Source of the DNA: Bolinopsis microptera
Taxonomy: Eukaryota; Ctenophora; Tentaculata; Lobata; Bolinopsidae
Direction of reading: 5' to 3'
Assembly: GCF_026151205.1 (NCBI RefSeq)
Contig: NC_087082.1
Coordinates: 15,905,365-15,969,364, forward strand
DNA length: 64,000 nucleotides
The stretch's first letter is position 1, and every line of letters begins with the position of its first letter. The notes under the pieces were generated by a model. It worked only from the letters and a program-made list of their open reading frames with translations, made no database searches and was not told where the DNA came from. Below are positions 45,387-57,100 of this stretch, one piece after another. Made by a program: the position numbers and the translations under genes.

Positions 45387-47003
45387 GATGGAGCCAAAGA
45401 CTCAAAGAATGTACCCGAAAGGGCGTCGACACGAAGCAAAGTGACGATGAGCCCCCCAAAGGAGGATTCTACCATCAATGTTCCAAAGTCTGAAGAGAAA
45501 TATTGTCAGTGCGAAGATTACATTTCGGAGCAGCTTTCAGTAGAGTGTGAATCCTGTAAAATTTACTGGCAACTCAGTTGTGTCGGCTTGACAGGTCTAA
45601 AGGAGGAAATGCTTGAACTTCTTATCAACTGGAAGTGTCCGTATTGTTTCGTGGTACCCAACACCTCACCAGACTCTGTTGAAAACAGATCAATCAGGGC
45701 TATCCTCAAAGAAGAGATCAAGCTTATTACACCAGCTCTGACAAACTCTCTCAAAGAAGCCCTCAAAGGCAGTGCAGAGAAAACAGTTGATAAAGCTGTT
45801 TGTCTCTATTCTGAGGTAACAGCACAAACCCAGAAGAAGGTTCTTGATGACATGAGTCGTGAACAAGCTTCTGAAACTGTTATTTCGGAAGTGCAAATGA
45901 AGATGCACACTGATACATTTGAGCGAAACAAACGAAAACTCAATCTGTGTGCTCAAGGTTCCAGAGAGCAAAAAGACTACCACTAAGCAACGCCAGGAGG
46001 ACGACTCCAAGTTCTGCAGGGAGACCCTAAAGATTAAGAAGGACGACATGATAAGCTGCCATCGCTCTGGCAAGCTTGATGCTGTTATGTAAATTCATCA
46101 TTAGAGGTGCAAGAAATGAAGATTTTGTGATTTTTGGCTCATATCTGCACAATTAACAGATATATTTAAAAGAGATGAATGACTTAATTATGTGACATTT
46201 GAATCTTTTTGGACCACATTTTAAATTTGGTTAACTTTCATAGCATACTCCTTGACATACAAGTATTTTAAAATGCTTCACACAATTTTGGCAGTGAAGA
46301 ATCAATCTCTAGTGCCACCTTTTTATGAACGTGTCCATAAGGTAAATGGTATAGAACTTGAAGTATCTGCACCGGAAAAAGATTTGGGGGTTATTACCCA
46401 TAGCTACCTGCTTTGGAACGGACAGATCAAAGCATGTATTGCTAAGGCAAATCGTATGATTTCTTGGATTGTAAGGAATTTAGTTATTAGAGAAAAGGTT
46501 GTTATGATTGCTATATATAAAGCTTTAATAAGACCTCATCTTGATTTCAGAGGCGGTTTACCCGTCTGATTGATGAGGTGGGTACTCTTCCTTACAGCCG
46601 TAGACTGGAAATCCTCAATTTGACAACGCTGGCAGAGCGGCGAATACGTGGGGACCTAATTGAAGCTTATAAGGTAATTAATGGTATGACTTATTATGGT
46701 CCAGACTTGTTCAGACCAAGCAGATCAGGTCTTAATCTGGTTTCATCCAATAGATGTAGTAAAAGTGTGACAAAGGTCAAGAATATCCAGAAGTCCTTTC
46801 TCCCGGAGCGAGTTATTCCATATTGGAACAAACTCCCTCCGGACGTCAAGAACTTTGTGACAGTTTTAGGTTTTAAAATTAAATTAGAAGGATATAAGAT
46901 AAATATGATTTCTAAAAGCATTACAAATGATTGCTTTTTTTGGAATGTTTCTAATGAAGTTTTAGTAAGAATTGATAGAGCCATAACAATTATCTTTGGT
47001 TAA
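45387..47003 (+). mobile_element. Internally deleted CR1-like LINE with PHD-type ORF1
   Basis: ORF1 (45441-45986) has a PHD finger (CQCEDYISEQLSVECESCK, then WKCPYCF), a helical region and, after a one-base shift near 45945, CRETLKIKKDDMISCHRSG. The reverse-transcriptase core is absent. The sequence jumps to the C-terminal part: 46252-46569 (EKDLGVITHSYLLWNGQIK, YKALIRPHLDF), then a shift and 46578-47003 (SRRLEILNLTTLAERRIRG, then IPYWNKLPPDVKNF). The element is dead. It lies antisense to eIF4G, directly upstream of that gene's first visible exon. Confidence 0.8.
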
Positions 47004-48057
47004 TGGTTCCATCCTTATGTGGCAAAGACGTGTTTTATAAATCTTTATTCCACTGGAAAGTTTTTAAAATAGGATAATGTTTTTGATAAAATTGTTTTTA
47101 AATATTGTATTTGATAAATGATTAATGTTGGTGGGGAAATATTTATTATATATTTTTTCACATAGTGCGATGATATTTTGTAAAGTAGTAAAACAAAATT
47201 TTTTTTAGTAAAACAAAATTTTTATTTACCACAAAACAATCAATACATATTTAATATTATTATACATTTACAAATAAATCTAAATTTAAATTCAGCTATA
47301 TACACAATACACAGCCCGCCGCGCAGACAGCCACACTTTGCTGAGAGATTCTCAGGTGCAGATGTAAGCGCCGCGCGCGAGGTTTGTTATCTTACAATTA
47401 CATGTCACGATATATTATTAATTATCAGAGAATTTTAGAAGCACAATAATAATTGCATATTGGGAAGATTTCGGTCGTTAACGCAGTACAGGGCGTGGAC
47501 ACTGCAATGCTAATAACGGAAAATTTTGAGGCACGAGTTTCATTCAGCTACCCAATTTATATGTGACATGTACTTTTATTAAATTCAGATAAATGTTAGT
47601 AACAATCGACGTCAACATTGTGCAACTGTAAACTGCAAAATGTTAACGTCGATTATCACTAAATCACATCTCGCAAGTTACTAATTCTTTGCACTATATA
47701 TGTTACGTCACTATAGCATATGTCATTCATATTGTACGTTATATAAGATAAAAATAAACATTTTATAACTGTTTCAATGTTCAACACTGCTAAAAAACAA
47801 ATACCTACTTGCCCATCGATTAAGCAGTCGCCAAAACAAGGCTCAAAGTTAATTTACCTTCACACCTCGTTTTGGAGACTGAAGGATGTCAATAAATAAA
47901 TAATGGATAACATTAATACTGAATATGATGGATAATAAATAAATTAGTTTGATTTGGGTACGGTTCGACCGGGAAAGTGGTCGGGATTAGTTCTCATAAT
48001 GAGTGATCACTGTCGTCAGATATATTAGAGCGGGAACTCCCCCAGGTTCCGGACGAA
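47004..48057. other. Noncoding; no gene seen
   Basis: This is AT-rich sequence. AGTAAAACAAAATTTTT is duplicated in tandem at about 47186-47222. No exon of the eIF4G 5' part could be recognised. Confidence 0.5.
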
Positions 48058-49944
48058 ACGCGCACAGTATTTTTTTTTTTTTTTTTTTTGAAAAGGAGAA
48101 TGTCAAACAGTATATATATACAATAAATTAAATCAAGTGATGCAATTGGCAGAGCACAATCGTAAATCCTGAGCAATAGATATCATCTATCCCTCGTAGC
48201 TCTTCTCCTCAGGTATCAGGTTGAAGGAGACGTTGGATATAGGGGCGGTCCATGCCTTCTTTGCCTTTCCACGTACACCTCTAACTGCTACTAGCACACT
48301 CCTCATTATATCCATGCTCAGGCGTGTCCTGATGTTACACATCACCTGGCTGTAGTCCACCTTTGTCTTGGTGGCTATCAACACAGCAAGTCTCCTTATG
48401 AAACGCTTGGCCTCCGGTGCCATTCCTCCTGTAGTGGTAAATACAAGGGGGACGAATGACCCTTTCTCCAATTGTAGCACTCGGTTCATGTACTGGTTCT
48501 TTTTCTCATTCTCGTGCAGAGTGTAGAGCTGTGGCATGGTCTTTCCTTGATATGTAGGCGATTTAGGATTGAAAATGCGCACATCAAAGAAAGTCCTCTC
48601 AAATGTGCTCCACACTCCTCTTGCTGATATATCAAGCCTAGCCTTATCAGCATTGTTGCCCTTTTGTTGGAAGTTGGCCGATTCTATAGGTGTTAAAAGG
48701 GGCTCAATCCTCACATCCTTGGTCACCAGCCTAAGGTATTCAGCAACGGAGTCTCTCACGTTGTTATGACGGTAGTTCACATACCCCCCTCTCTTACAGT
48801 TGAGGATATGATTGTGATCATTCTTGGCTCCATAATCGCAGAATCTTGGGGTGTTAGGGATGTCCCAACCATACCGGAGATGAACAGCATCTCTGAAGTC
48901 TTGCTTGCTGTAAGCATACCCTAGCTGTTGAATGGGAAGACATGTTAGCCAAGCTCCTGACCCATGCTCTTGTACCAGCTGCAATGACTCCCTGGTATTC
49001 TCATCCACTTCACTCATTATCTCAGCAAGCTCCTTCTTCAAGCGTAATTCTTTAACTAACTTGAGGCAATCTACTCTGCCCTTTATCTTAATTTTATCCA
49101 ACTTCATCAGGGATGTCTCCTGGTGATAGATAAGGTCAACCAGCTCCTCTGTTATCTTGAGTGACGTCTGGTATTCCTTCTCCGCGATCTCTACTGGATT
49201 AACAATACCAAGCCCCCCTAATCTTACAGGTAGCGCAAACATTCTCCTGTGCAGATCAGACACATTCCTACCAATGATTGCAGGGATGAACTTTTCTCTT
49301 ATACACTTCTTCAATGGGATGAAGAGGTCTTTAGTGTCTTGGATGGTACGCATCACAAAGGTCCACCGATGACATAGGGCTTTGGTATACCCTGATAGGG
49401 CTGCCTGAGGTTCATCGAGGGCAATATCTGACAACTCTTCTACATCCTTCACCCATTTCTCTACTTTCTTTTTTACATATGTCTCTCTAGCCTCCTCTCC
49501 ACCTATCACTGCTCCCAGATGACGCTCCCCATCACATGTGATCTCTATACCAGTCTCTCCAAATAAAAACGTGGCTGCTGGTAGTAGCGATTTTTCTTTT
49601 AGGATAAGAATAGTCTTCACTGCTTTAGGGAAGTAGCCTAACTTGGGACCGTTCACACTGAGTAAATCCCACCACAGCCGGAGTTTCTTCAGGGTACCTG
49701 CTGCTGCAGAGTCATCTGCATACCACGCTTGCATCAATTCTCCTAATTTTGTCACGCTGGCCAGGATGTTGATAAGAGGACGAATACCGATAGCATACTC
49801 TGCCATTGCTGCCACATCCCCTTGCGTTGCCCCTTCATCAGAGTAAATTATCTCACACGAATATGTGTCGTTGACAATGAGTTTGGCTGATTTCTGATAG
49901 GTGTTTTTCAGGTATTGGTGAAACGGAGGACGCGCACAGTATTT
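48058..49944 (-). mobile_element. 5'-truncated retroelement with poly(A) tail and 15-bp target duplication
   Basis: The direct repeat ACGCGCACAGTATTT flanks the insertion at 48058-48072 and 49930-49944. On the minus strand the element ends in an A run (T run at 48073-48090) directly against the repeat, as expected for target-primed reverse transcription. It begins inside the reverse transcriptase, so it is 5'-truncated. Confidence 0.9.
48187..49917 (-). pseudogene. Reverse transcriptase (partial) with C-terminal endonuclease-like domain
   Basis: The open frame extends above the first start-like codon to about 49917 (YLKNTYQKSAKLIV, then EGATQGDVAAMAEYAIGI, RT motif). The YADDSAAAG active site follows. 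The C-terminal half has a Cys/His cluster (CDYGAKNDHNHILNCKRGG, then YRHN). After it come ADKARLDISARG, FERTFFDVRIFNP, ENEKKNQYMNRV and FVPLVFTTTGG. I read these as a zinc knuckle plus restriction-like endonuclease, comparable in layout to R2-type elements; this is an inference. There are no stop codons in ~577 residues, but the N-terminal RT and upstream region are missing, so it cannot move by itself. Confidence 0.75.
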
Positions 49945-50119
49945 AGAGTATCAGCGCGCAATGCTGTGCGCGTTCCCATATTGTTTTAAATCATTCGGCG
50001 ATCGCGTTCAACGTGACTGGTGAGGAAGTGCTATGTTGTTTACCTAAATTCAAGCATGGTATCCATAGATAAGATTATCAGTCAGTAAGTGGGAATAACA
50101 GGCAAGTATCACTTCTCAC

Positions 50120-50812
50120 TCAGAATTCAGTGAAATTTTTGTCACACCAATCAGTTCCATACCTGTTTTGAGCTCTTAGAAGTGACTGTTTAAGCAAATT
50201 CTTGACAGAGCTGCAAGGGGAGGTGAAATTCATCGGCCCAACTTTACGAAATTCGTTCCACAGCCATGCAGATTTGTACATAAATTGATTAGTTGGAGAG
50301 GGCGTGATTAACAAATTATCTTTCCTATTTGATAAGCCGAATAGGTAGTATAACGAAATTGGTACTCGTGACTTAATGATCTTAAACAATTCCATTAAAG
50401 AACGGTATCTGTATAGGTTCTCTATAGCAAGTAGTTCGTGTTTTGTGAATAGAGGTTTGGTGGACTCTTTAACATAGAATTCAGATCCTAGACGTTGAGA
50501 ATTAATTGGTCTTGCTCTAGCACATGTCTTGAACTTGTCTACATAGGCTTCAAAGTCTCCAAAGAGAATCCTGATACACTTCTTTTGAGTAATAAATAGC
50601 GGTTTCAACTGATTATTGGGAATACCTCCCCAGACAGAAATAGCATAACCTAGGTGTGATTCAAAGAGAGAATGATATATTTGCTTATATAGTGATTCTG
50701 GCAAGCATTTCTTAATACGGTAGATACGTCCACAAGCACTACTTAGTTTCTTATTGAGAGAAAATATGTGTGGTTTAAACATGTGTGATGTCATAAATTT
50801 TACTTTACTTTT
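50120..50812 (-). pseudogene. 3' end of another LINE reverse transcriptase
   Basis: This 224-residue open frame contains FESHLGYAISVWGG, then LKPLFITQKKCIRILFG and SAWLWNEF. This is the typical thumb and C-terminal part of a Jockey/CR1-like reverse transcriptase. Endonuclease and catalytic core are missing, so it is a 5'-truncated fragment. It is of a different family from the element at 45.4 kb. No poly(A) tail or target duplication was identified. Confidence 0.8.
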
Positions 50813-52207
50813 CTTTGTTTTACTTTACGAGTTTACGGTACGAGAACACGAAATGATTCCTAAAAATGGAGTTGTAATGCATTTATGTTTAGTTGACCTA
50901 ACATTTGGAATGAACTACTTTATTCGACTGTAGAAGAGTGTAATAAATTTTCCAATTCATTCATTATCACTTATAACTTAAATAATAGACTAGGTTGCTA
51001 AACATTCATAATAACGGCATTGGATTTATTGTTTATACACCATAATTAGAAACCGACCGGATATCCGGCTGAATCCGGATCCGGCCAGATATTCGGCTTC
51101 AATATCCGGTTCCGGCTCCGGTTTCAAAAAATTTGTCGGATTTTTGCTTGTATCACGTTGCGACCCCACGATCGTTTCACTATCGTCCTGACGATACAGG
51201 GGGAGCCGCGTACTTGATCGTGCGCGGCGGGTCATACAACGTATGACAAATTTTTGCCCGATATTTCTTTTTTAAAACGTATTTCTAAAATCTTGAATAT
51301 TTCTCGTCACATTTTAACTCGAATCCCTAAAAATCAAAAATTTTTGACTTATAGGTGCGGACTTTAAAAAACCAAAGTTCATATGATTATTTGTAGCGCG
51401 ATGCGTTACTGTGCCGCGCCGAGCTGAATTGACTTCATCAATTAAATGATTATGTATGTAATGAACATAAGTATAATAGCCTGAGGTCCTGTCTAAGGTT
51501 GACTTTTGGTGCCTTAGACTTTTCTAAGGTTGACTTAATGTGAAATAATTGGTCTATCATGATACGATCAATGATACGCGCGGCATCGTTGAGCTGAGTC
51601 AAAAATCAAGCCGCGCATGCGCGGCTTACGTATTTGAACATTAAAATGTATTTGCTGCTGCCGTAAAGTACCGATTTTTCCACACTTCGTGTGCCAGGCA
51701 AACGCGAAGGTGGCCTACATGACAGACCAAGCTTACAAACATAACAAGTTATCAGGTTTATAGCCACACAGTATCGAATTCAAACACCTTCTTCACTCAC
51801 CAAGAAATTTGCGAAATTAAAAACATAAATTAGAAAACAAATCTGCAACCAACCCGACCAATAATAGAGGTCGGTCTATCCAATAGAACAGTCGTATTAC
51901 GTTCACAAAACTAATCAGTTTCTTTATATAATCGACATACAACACCTGAACATATCTTTTAGGGAAACAATCTGATCAACATAGCTCACAACACAAATAA
52001 TTAAAAATCATAAACTCTCCCAAAATTTATAGACATATAAAACAGTGCTAAACATAAGATTTAATCAGAGTCCTGACTGCATTAAAATTAAACCAATCAG
52101 ATGTTTCGCAACTTTGTGATGGCTTATATAAGCAGCTGAATAAAATGTTCATGTGATAAAATTTAGTTGTCGTCTATGATTAAAACTTAGATTTGGTGTA
52201 ATGAACA
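50813..52207. other. Noncoding, with a CCGGA-rich patch
   Basis: At 51055-51125 variants of CCGGATATCCGG occur about six times. CTAAGGTTGACTT occurs twice at 51495-51540. No gene was seen. Confidence 0.5.
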
Positions 52208-53803
52208 TGGACGTGTTCAAACCTGGTTGGTGGTTTTGTTTCATTTTTCCCACTCATTACTTCTGGGCCCCCAGATTGAAATCTGTAACATTTTAAGAAA
52301 AACTGAAACTACTGACAAAAACTAGACCCTTTGACTGAGGGCACCCTTGAATCAGAATTTTTGTAACATATTCAGGTCCTGAGATATAGCAGTTTAGTTG
52401 GGGGCCCTGGATATTGAATTTTGTAACACATTTCTATGTTACACTTTTTCAATGGGTTTTTAGAGAAGCTTCTTGATAGTTTTTCAAGTTCAGACCAGTT
52501 TTTCTAGGTCACAAAGGGTTCCATCAATCATATTCTTGACCAAATTTTGTACTTGGGCCCAAAACATTGAATTCTGTAACATATTTATGTTTTCACTGCC
52601 AAGGTCATATCTGGAATATTCAATATATTTTTGTATTGGTAACATGGTTTTTAGATTCTCATACAAAATTGTAAAGCAATCCTTATTCGTATAATTTGAT
52701 AAAATGGCTGCGGAACTTGAATAATGTAACATTAGAAAGTAAATGTATAGAGTATAGTATATAGTATGTATCCTAGTGTGAGGGGTGTTAGGCAAGCTAT
52801 ATTATAGTTTTTGAAGTTCAGACCAGTTTGCCTACGTCATAAGGGTTCCATCAACCATATTATTGACCATAATTTGTACTTTGGCCCAAAACATTGAATT
52901 TTGTAAATCCATAGATGGACATGGAACTCTGCCATTTCAGTGGATAAACTCGTGACCTGGCATTTTATTGTTACAAATTTCAATATATAGGGCCCAATTT
53001 CTATTTTCTATACAATTTGATATATAAATTAAAAGTTTTTAAATATCCAACCTTTAATCTAATTAGCTATATTCATTTGATTAAATTTACCGCGTTCTGT
53101 CGCGGATTGTCAATTTAAATTACATTACATTTAAATTGTTACAAAATTCAATAATTTGGTCCCAATTATCATTTTTTTAATTTGTTAAGTTGTTTCATGT
53201 CTTTATTTTAATGCATCAACCAACTTAAAACCAATACTAGATCAAACAACTCTGTATAACATACTCATTTGTAACCATGTTACGTTATTCAAAGAAATGG
53301 GCCTTTTATTGATTATGAACCATATACCAAGATTGTGGTAATGCCTTTATACAAGAATTGCTGCACTAATAACCTGGTTTGAGAGTTAAATACATATCCT
53401 ACACTAGCTGTGGTTGTAACAAACTATAAAGATAGATTCATGAAAACAAGATGTTACAAAATGTCCATTTTGGGCCTTTTTGTGTAACCAAAAGTGGGCC
53501 TTTTTTCATTCTACAGCTAAGCAAATACCTAAAGTACATTTTTTGTGAAGCAAGAATCTTTAAAATTTAATAATTGGCTGAGCCATTGAAAAGTGTAACC
53601 AAATGTTACATTTTTCAACATAACTGAGCCATTTTACAATATTATTCATAGCCGATGACCTGAGACTATTTGTTATCACAATTTTAATCATCTCTGAAAG
53701 TTTCAAGACCATCGAGTAATTATTAATGGAGTTATTGTAAAAATGAGAAAATCGCCCATTTTGGCAGTGAAACAAAACCACCAACCAGGTTTGAACATGT
53801 CCA
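52208..53803. mobile_element. Nonautonomous TIR element with interspersed TTGTAACA motifs
   Basis: The 36-bp terminal inverted repeats have one mismatch, beginning TGGACGTGTTCAAACCTGG at left and TGGACATGTTCAAACCTGG at right. The flanks suggest a 2-bp CA duplication. No transposase is encoded. The interior is dominated by about 14 copies of TTGTAACA on both strands. Six of these are part of a longer pattern GGGCCC...GAATTTTGTAAC. A ~75-bp block at 52505 is repeated at 52833. The design matches the element at 6.8-8.7 kb. Confidence 0.8.
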
Positions 53804-54115
53804 CATAATTTACCACGTCTTTTGCATAAATTCAAAATCTTAATATCATAGTCCACCCTTTTTTGTTATATCCCTGGTTTCTATAGACCACGCCTTGCAT
53901 GCTCTCAGAACCAAATAACTTGAGAAATTTGTGGGTGCCATTTATAAATTAGAAATTATATAATACAGATAAAGAATCACAGATGAAGACACACAAGTAA
54001 TTCTTAACTACAGGATTCCAGAACACAAACTAAAAACTATCATCTGTTCTAAGAACGATACCATTTATCGCTCAACGATCGATAATCACCATCGGTCGGC
54101 GCTAATTTCACTATT

Positions 54116-57100
54116 CTAAAGCGGGTCAATGGAATCGTCCAACTCGGAAAGCCCGTTCGAATTAGAGTAATTGTTATCGATCTTCTCTACAACTTCAAAA
54201 TCATGATCTTCTCTTGAATTATTTTCACTACTATTGTTTTGGAAGGTTGAATGTTCGTTGCTGTTATCTTCAATCATGTCTGAGTCTTTTATTGGAGTTG
54301 ATGTTCTGAAATAGAAAAGAAATCATTATGCGTCAAAACAGTATTTTAAGGTTTGAATATGGTACGATGCAAAGCACAAACAAACCAATCAGTCCATGGA
54401 TACAGCATTTATTAAACGAAGAAATCTATTTGTTAGGACTGGTTACATATTATTACTGGTTATGATTATACATGTATTATGTATTATTATGGATAACAAA
54501 TTACATCATATTTATTGCAGATCATACTATTTAATACAACTCATTCGGCAATATTGCACAACTGGCGAGATGCCAATATTTATTGCAGGTGTGATCTCTG
54601 TTACAATTGTTAATCTTCGTACAAGGAATGAGGAATGTAAAATTGGAATGTGTGTATGATGAAGTTTACTGATCAAAATATCTTTTTACACTCCAAGTTT
54701 TAAATCAGGATATCATGAGATCTGCAGTTTTGAGAGTGTGCCAGTAAATTCTTAATTTTGGCTAAAAGTAGTGATGAAATCAAATGAGATACATTTGCAT
54801 CGATCAAAAATTAATGGTAAATTTAAGAAAAAATATCATGTTTCCAGCATTCCGCAAAAAGTTTTAAATCAGAATGTGTGTTCAAATTAAAACTGTGTTT
54901 GAGGTACTTCGATAGCTCAATTTAAGTTACACTACCTTTTATTCAAATTCTCGTGATAGAAGTTGGAGAAAGCAGGAATACCCGTGACCACCTCATACAT
55001 CACTCCACATCTGTAACAATCATTAATACTATGTAAAATCCGACATTTAATATCAAACATAAAAAACCAAACCCCAGGAGCTGGCTGATAACGGCATCAA
55101 ATTTCATCCAAATTGTTATTACCCTTAATTAATTAATTACAAGGAGAAGTCACGTACCGTTTAGGGATATCCTGCATAAACCCCCTCATGCTGTCCCTAA
55201 GACTCTTCTTCTTGTACACTCGCACACACACACGTTTACGTAACACCAGCTCCAGCTCCATCCCGTATGGCAGTGACACATCTACACCAACCTGCAAAGT
55301 AACATAACTGATGATATCTGATGATATCACGTGACATTACAATGCATTACAATACATTACAATGCATGGCATTTTGTAACACTGTACAATGTACATCACG
55401 CATCACAGCTTCAGTGTAGCATTGTGTAAATTGAAGAGGTTGAAGGAAGTTATATGTAGCACTTGAGCCAAATAACAATATACAGATCACACTATCCGTA
55501 GTGCAGCCAACAATATGATAGGGTAATAAAACCCCAATATAAAACCCCAATATAATCTACTTATTCACATCCTCACAACTAAAAGTAGGCTGACAACAGC
55601 TACTGAATGTAACTACAGTTTACCCAGGTGCGGTACATGATAAACTGAGTAGTAGCAAACCCTGTTATACACAAAGGACCCGTGTGTAGTATACACGAGT
55701 GTTTACACAATGCAATTACTAAACAGTAAAGCCAGATTTAGTAGCTTCTTTAGTAAGGAGTCCCCTGGGAGCCAAGTTAATACCATGCTCCAGATCTCTC
55801 TCTCTCTAATAAGCCATCTTATTATTATACATAATACATACTAATTAACATAATACAGTAGACTTGTGGTGGCTACCAGTCATGTTCCACAGAACGGATA
55901 ATTAAGAAGACAGACTGCACATGCACTAAGTGCCCTTTTTAAATGTGCCTTTAACCATAGTGCCGCTTACAAGATCTTGGATCTGACTCCAACTCTGTGT
56001 TTCCTTGAGTTTCTCAGCGGTTAGATATTATCCTCTTGTTCGCTAATTACCAACTTAGTGCCAGCTAATTACCCAGTATCCACTAATAACCAACTAATTA
56101 CCAACTAATTACCCACTAATTACCTACTAATTACCCACTAATTACCTGTAAAGTTAGGTAGATCCTCTGTTCAGGTTCAGTCAGGCAATTCAAACTCTCT
56201 GTCTCGTGAGTGGAGCTGTCCCAAGCGGAGATAGCACAAACTCTGTGCTGGTCGTGTTTTACCTGAGGAGGATAGTACTGTAACACGTTAGATAAATAGT
56301 TAATTAGTTAATTAGATAATTAGTTAATTAGTTAATTAGATAATTAGTTAATTAGTTAAGTGATTTTTAAACATTGTTTATTTAATTGTAAGGCCTGGAT
56401 TTTAACAATTGTATTGTCAAGCTTTTAAGAAATACACGGCACAATTTCTACTTGACTTGACAACAACAATTCCTCTGAGAAAATACTTAAACTTAACTTT
56501 GAGTCAATCTCTCATGATGTAAGTAAACATCCAGACTAACATTCCTTATAATTACTTAAAAGTATGAAATCACAAACACACTTAAAGAAGTCATGCTGTG
56601 AGATCACAAGGACAAGTAAGCTAAATTAACGGTTATTATAACGTCAAGCTAATGCCATCACATAGTGACAGCAGATGGCATTATACACGCACTAGCTACA
56701 TGATACATATTTAGTCTGATAGTAACTTAGTAAAGTGTAGATGCGTGGTCTTACACGTATTACCAAGCATGACTGAGGCCGTTACATGATGCATAGTTTA
56801 CATAGCGGAATAGTTGCAGCTCCCTTACTCAGTAAGGTTAAATAGTTCTGGGTTGTGAGATGTGCGGTATTGTGCGGTAATGCGCGGTATTGTGCGACAA
56901 TGTGCGGTATTGTGCGGTAATGTGCGGTAATGTGAGACTGGTGAGTGGTGAGGTATACTACTGTTATTACTAGAGAATAGTACTGTCTTTAGGCAGGCGT
57001 AGAGAAGAGAATGCTTACAATTCGAGTCATACGTGAGCATCAATCCAACATATTTAAATTGGATGATTCCTAATTATTTGATTGAATTAGATTAATAAGT

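Noticed and set aside
46329-46342. ATGAACGTGTCCAT, similar to the TIR end of the small elements
   Set aside because: It lies inside the reverse-transcriptase C-terminal frame of a LINE and has no partner repeat nearby; a chance match.
52490-52795. 101-residue minus-strand open frame
   Set aside because: It lies inside the TIR element, is made of its repeated motifs and has no domain.
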